8,717 nucleotides of DNA from Spirochaetaceae bacterium (GTDB lineage Bacteria; Spirochaetota; Spirochaetia; Treponematales; Breznakiellaceae), in contig JAITKQ010000196.1 in NCBI GenBank assembly GCA_031278295.1, positions 1 through 8,717 of the forward strand, written 5' to 3'. Of this stretch, positions 7,687-8,717 are shown in pieces. A model generated the notes under the pieces. It searched no databases, was not told where the DNA came from, and saw only the letters and a list, made by a program, of their open reading frames with translations. The translations under genes and the position numbers were made by a program. The number at the start of each line of letters is the position of its first letter. The first letter of the stretch is position 1.

Positions 7687-7699
7687 CGCTACTGTAGCG
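7687..7699. promoter_or_regulatory. Palindrome immediately 5' of the nadE start codon
   Basis: CGCTAC-T-GTAGCG is a perfect 6-bp inverted repeat ending 3 nt from the nadE ATG, where a Shine-Dalgarno sequence would normally lie; none is visible. It could be an operator or a small hairpin that limits initiation. Its GCTAC/GTAGC arms also occur in the dispersed repeat units at both window ends, so it may be a repeat fragment instead. Confidence 0.3.
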
Positions 7700-7852
7700 C
7701 AAATCCGCGCCGTCTTCAACAGGGCGGCGGCGATCTGCGGATAAGCCTGTTGACAAACATTTTAACTGCGGTTTGACAAGCAAAGACGGGTATAACTTTT
7801 TTTTCGGTGTATTTTGTGAAAAAGGGTGTATAATAGAGACAGCCTCAAGGGA

Positions 7853-7866
7853 GGGGGGGGGGGGGG
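7853..7866. repeat. Homopolymer run of 14 G
   Basis: Fourteen consecutive G on the plus strand, preceded by GGGA. A run this long is prone to slipped-strand length change. It lies 18 nt after the TATAAT at 7829-7834 and about 170 nt upstream of the nadE start, outside any gene. Treponema pallidum uses intergenic poly-G runs near promoters for phase-variable expression; a similar role here is only an inference. Confidence 0.9.
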
Positions 7867-7909
7867 CACCGGTACTTAAAACAACCGGAGCGCGGGTTTC
7901 AGTTAATGG

Positions 7910-7969
7910 ACTTGTTCAAGAACCTATTTGAATGTGAGCAAAAGCCCACGGGTTCTTGAACAGGTTTTT
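7910..7969 (+). repeat. Palindromic element 1 (TTGTTC family) followed by a T-run
   Basis: ACTTGTTCAAGAACC (7910-7924) pairs with GGTTCTTGAACAGGT (7951-7965) across a 26-nt loop, with one mismatch in 15. TTTTT (7965-7969) follows on the plus strand, so it could act as a rho-independent terminator for plus-strand transcription. Its left arm doubles as the left terminal repeat of the IS630 remnant. Confidence 0.65.
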
Positions 7970-7976
7970 CAGCGGA

Positions 7977-8008
7977 AGTTGTTCAGAAACTGAGGTTTCT
8001 GAACAACT
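7977..8008. repeat. Palindromic element 2 (TTGTTC family)
   Basis: A perfect 14-bp stem, AGTTGTTCAGAAAC (7977-7990) and GTTTCTGAACAACT (7995-8008), with loop TGAG. It is preceded by AGCGGA (7971-7976), the same flank seen next to the element at 4572-4628 when that one is read on the minus strand. Recognisable transposase coding sequence begins 2 nt after its right arm, so the element marks the deletion breakpoint of the IS remnant. Confidence 0.85.
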
Positions 8009-8010
8009 CT

Positions 8011-8452
8011 AATATACTGTCGGCGATTAGCAGTAAAGGGCACATGCGGTTTATGCTTACGGCCAAGAGCTGTACGGCAGCGGTATTTATAGATTTTTTA
8101 AAGCGCCTGCTTTTTAAGCGGAAGGAACCGGTATTTCTTATAGTAGACGGACATCCTGTGCATAGGAGTAAAAAAGTAAAAGCGTTTGTCGAATCAACGG
8201 AAGGGAAATTACACTTATATTATCTGCCCGGATACTCGCCTGAATTAAACCCCGATGAGACGGTATGGGGGCATGTAAAGCACCATGTAATGGAATAAAA
8301 TAATCAGCGGACCCGATCAATTTTTTCAAACAGTAAAAAACGCTTTGTATGCGTTGATGCATAAGCCAATTATAATTTCAGCCTTCTTTCAAAAACCAAC
8401 AATACAAAATATACGAGGTAACATTTATAAAAAGTTTAGTAAGCGCGGCTAA
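8011..8452 (+). pseudogene. IS630-family transposase, C-terminal fragment with frameshift
   Basis: The remnant of a DDE-type transposase. Family-like sequence starts at 8011 (NILSAISSKGHMRFML). It runs through LIVDGHPVHRSKKVK, with one catalytic Asp at codon 8146-8148, and LPGYSPELNPDETVW, with the catalytic Glu at codon 8257-8259. The N-terminal half and the first catalytic Asp are missing. The frame stops at 8296-8298. The natural C-terminus continues in another frame from about 8300 (IISGPDQFFQTVKNALYAL ... QYIRGNIYKKFSKRG) to a TAA at 8450-8452. A single extra base near 8296, in an A-rich run, would explain the break. An ATG at 8044 could start an 84-residue product, but it would lack two parts of the enzyme and be inactive. 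Confidence 0.88.
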
Positions 8453-8590
8453 ACAAGCGGGTTATTGAACAAGTCTAATTCCGGCTTTGTCAATATGTAT
8501 ATTGCCGGGCAAGTAATTTTACATTTACCGATTTATCATTGCCGGCATTGGCGAAAAGCCGTCGTATACGAAACGCGGGGAATGGAGGGG

Positions 8591-8717
8591 CGCGTAGCGG
8601 ACTTTAAACCCGCTGGTGGGCCTACAGCCGCGAATGCCTATCGCTTTTTGCGGACCCGAGGGCAGAACCCGCCAGCCCGCCTTCGGGACGCTACCGCGTA
8701 GCGGCTTTTAAACCCGC
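8591..8717. repeat. Dispersed repeat unit, right copy (cut by window end)
   Basis: CGCGTAGCGG followed by a CTTTTAAACCCGC-like block occurs at 8591 and again at 8695, a period of 104 nt, so this is at least one complete unit plus the start of a second. The inner part from 8620 matches the left copy in the same orientation. Both copies lie outside the three intact genes. The array probably continues past the window. An overlapping plus-strand open frame from 8465 runs straight through the repeat and is not believable. Confidence 0.75.

Larger units (their letters stand above)
7685..7908. other. nadE upstream leader region, no gene
   Basis: This is an AT-rich stretch upstream of nadE. On the plus strand it has two TTGACA hexamers (7750-7755 and 7773-7778), a TATAAC (7791-7796) and a clear TATAAT (7829-7834). 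None is paired at the usual 16-18 nt spacing, so no promoter can be named firmly. On the minus strand TAAAAT (7766-7761) lies 17 nt after GTCTTT, a weak candidate for nadE. A weak inverted repeat, CCGGT/ACCGG, lies at about 7869-7888. No open frame with family-like content is present. Confidence 0.5.
7909..8475 (+). mobile_element. Decayed IS630-family insertion sequence remnant
   Basis: The element is bounded by imperfect terminal inverted repeats: GACTTGTTCAAGAACC at 7909-7924 and the inverse of GACTTGTTCAATAACC at 8460-8475 (15 of 16 positions match). The inside holds two palindromes and then the C-terminal half of an IS630-type transposase, which ends 8 nt before the right repeat. At about 567 bp it is roughly half the usual size for an IS630 element, so the left-central part is missing. 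A TA lies directly after the right end (8476-8477). On the left the nearest TA (7904-7905) is 3 nt from the repeat, so the target duplication typical of this family is not cleanly preserved. It cannot move by itself. Confidence 0.6.

Noticed and set aside
7685..7783. Longer nadE start (TTG at 7783) adding 33 residues
   Set aside because: The added residues do not resemble any NadE N-terminus, the start is TTG, and MRISAAQINSKIGDF at 7684 is the canonical family beginning.
8465..8701. Plus-strand open frame of 78 codons
   Set aside because: It starts inside the IS terminal repeat and runs through the dispersed 104-bp repeat; the product has no family-like content.
1..8717. tRNA, rRNA or riboswitch
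   Set aside because: I found no cloverleaf with a conserved T-loop, no rRNA-like sequence, and no riboswitch core upstream of nadE or the long gene.

Overview
The window looks like chromosomal DNA of a spirochaete, most plausibly a Treponema of the moderate-GC, termite-gut type. The main evidence is a FlhF protein whose N-terminal region resembles treponemal FlhF by recollection, and GC-rich but mixed codon use. The window is also unusually rich in small palindromic repeats. The genus is an inference, not a database result. All three intact genes lie on the minus strand.

Layout from right to left, the direction of transcription. At 8591-8717 there is a roughly 104-bp repeat unit, cut by the window edge. 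At 7909-8475 sits a decayed IS630-family element with only the C-terminal half of a frameshifted transposase. At 7685-7908 there is an AT-rich leader with promoter-like hexamers and a run of 14 G. nadE (5846-7684) encodes a glutamine-dependent NAD+ synthetase with an in-frame, hairpin-rich, low-complexity insert of about 58 codons between its two catalytic domains. flhF (4635-5843) starts 2 nt after the nadE stop and encodes the SRP-type GTPase of flagellar assembly. A 233-nt gap (4402-4634) holds a palindromic element. A very long gene (364-4401) encodes a membrane protein with an N-terminal multi-spanning part, an extracytoplasmic transglutaminase-like domain with a complete Cys-His-Asp triad, and a C-terminal TPR solenoid behind a second membrane anchor. 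Positions 1-363 carry no supported gene. They hold another copy of the 104-bp repeat and a hairpin that may terminate the long gene.

nadE and flhF look like one translationally coupled transcript, although their functions are unrelated. No flhA or flhG lies beside flhF here. The long gene appears to be its own unit.

The main unexplained signal is a set of short palindromic elements. One family, TTGTTC-NNN-AAC with its mirror arm, occurs three times. The variable middle triplet changes in both arms together, so the hairpin is conserved as a structure. A second hairpin cluster sits in frame inside nadE. A third hairpin type, with GCGGCTTG / CAAGCCGC arms, occurs inside and just downstream of the long gene.
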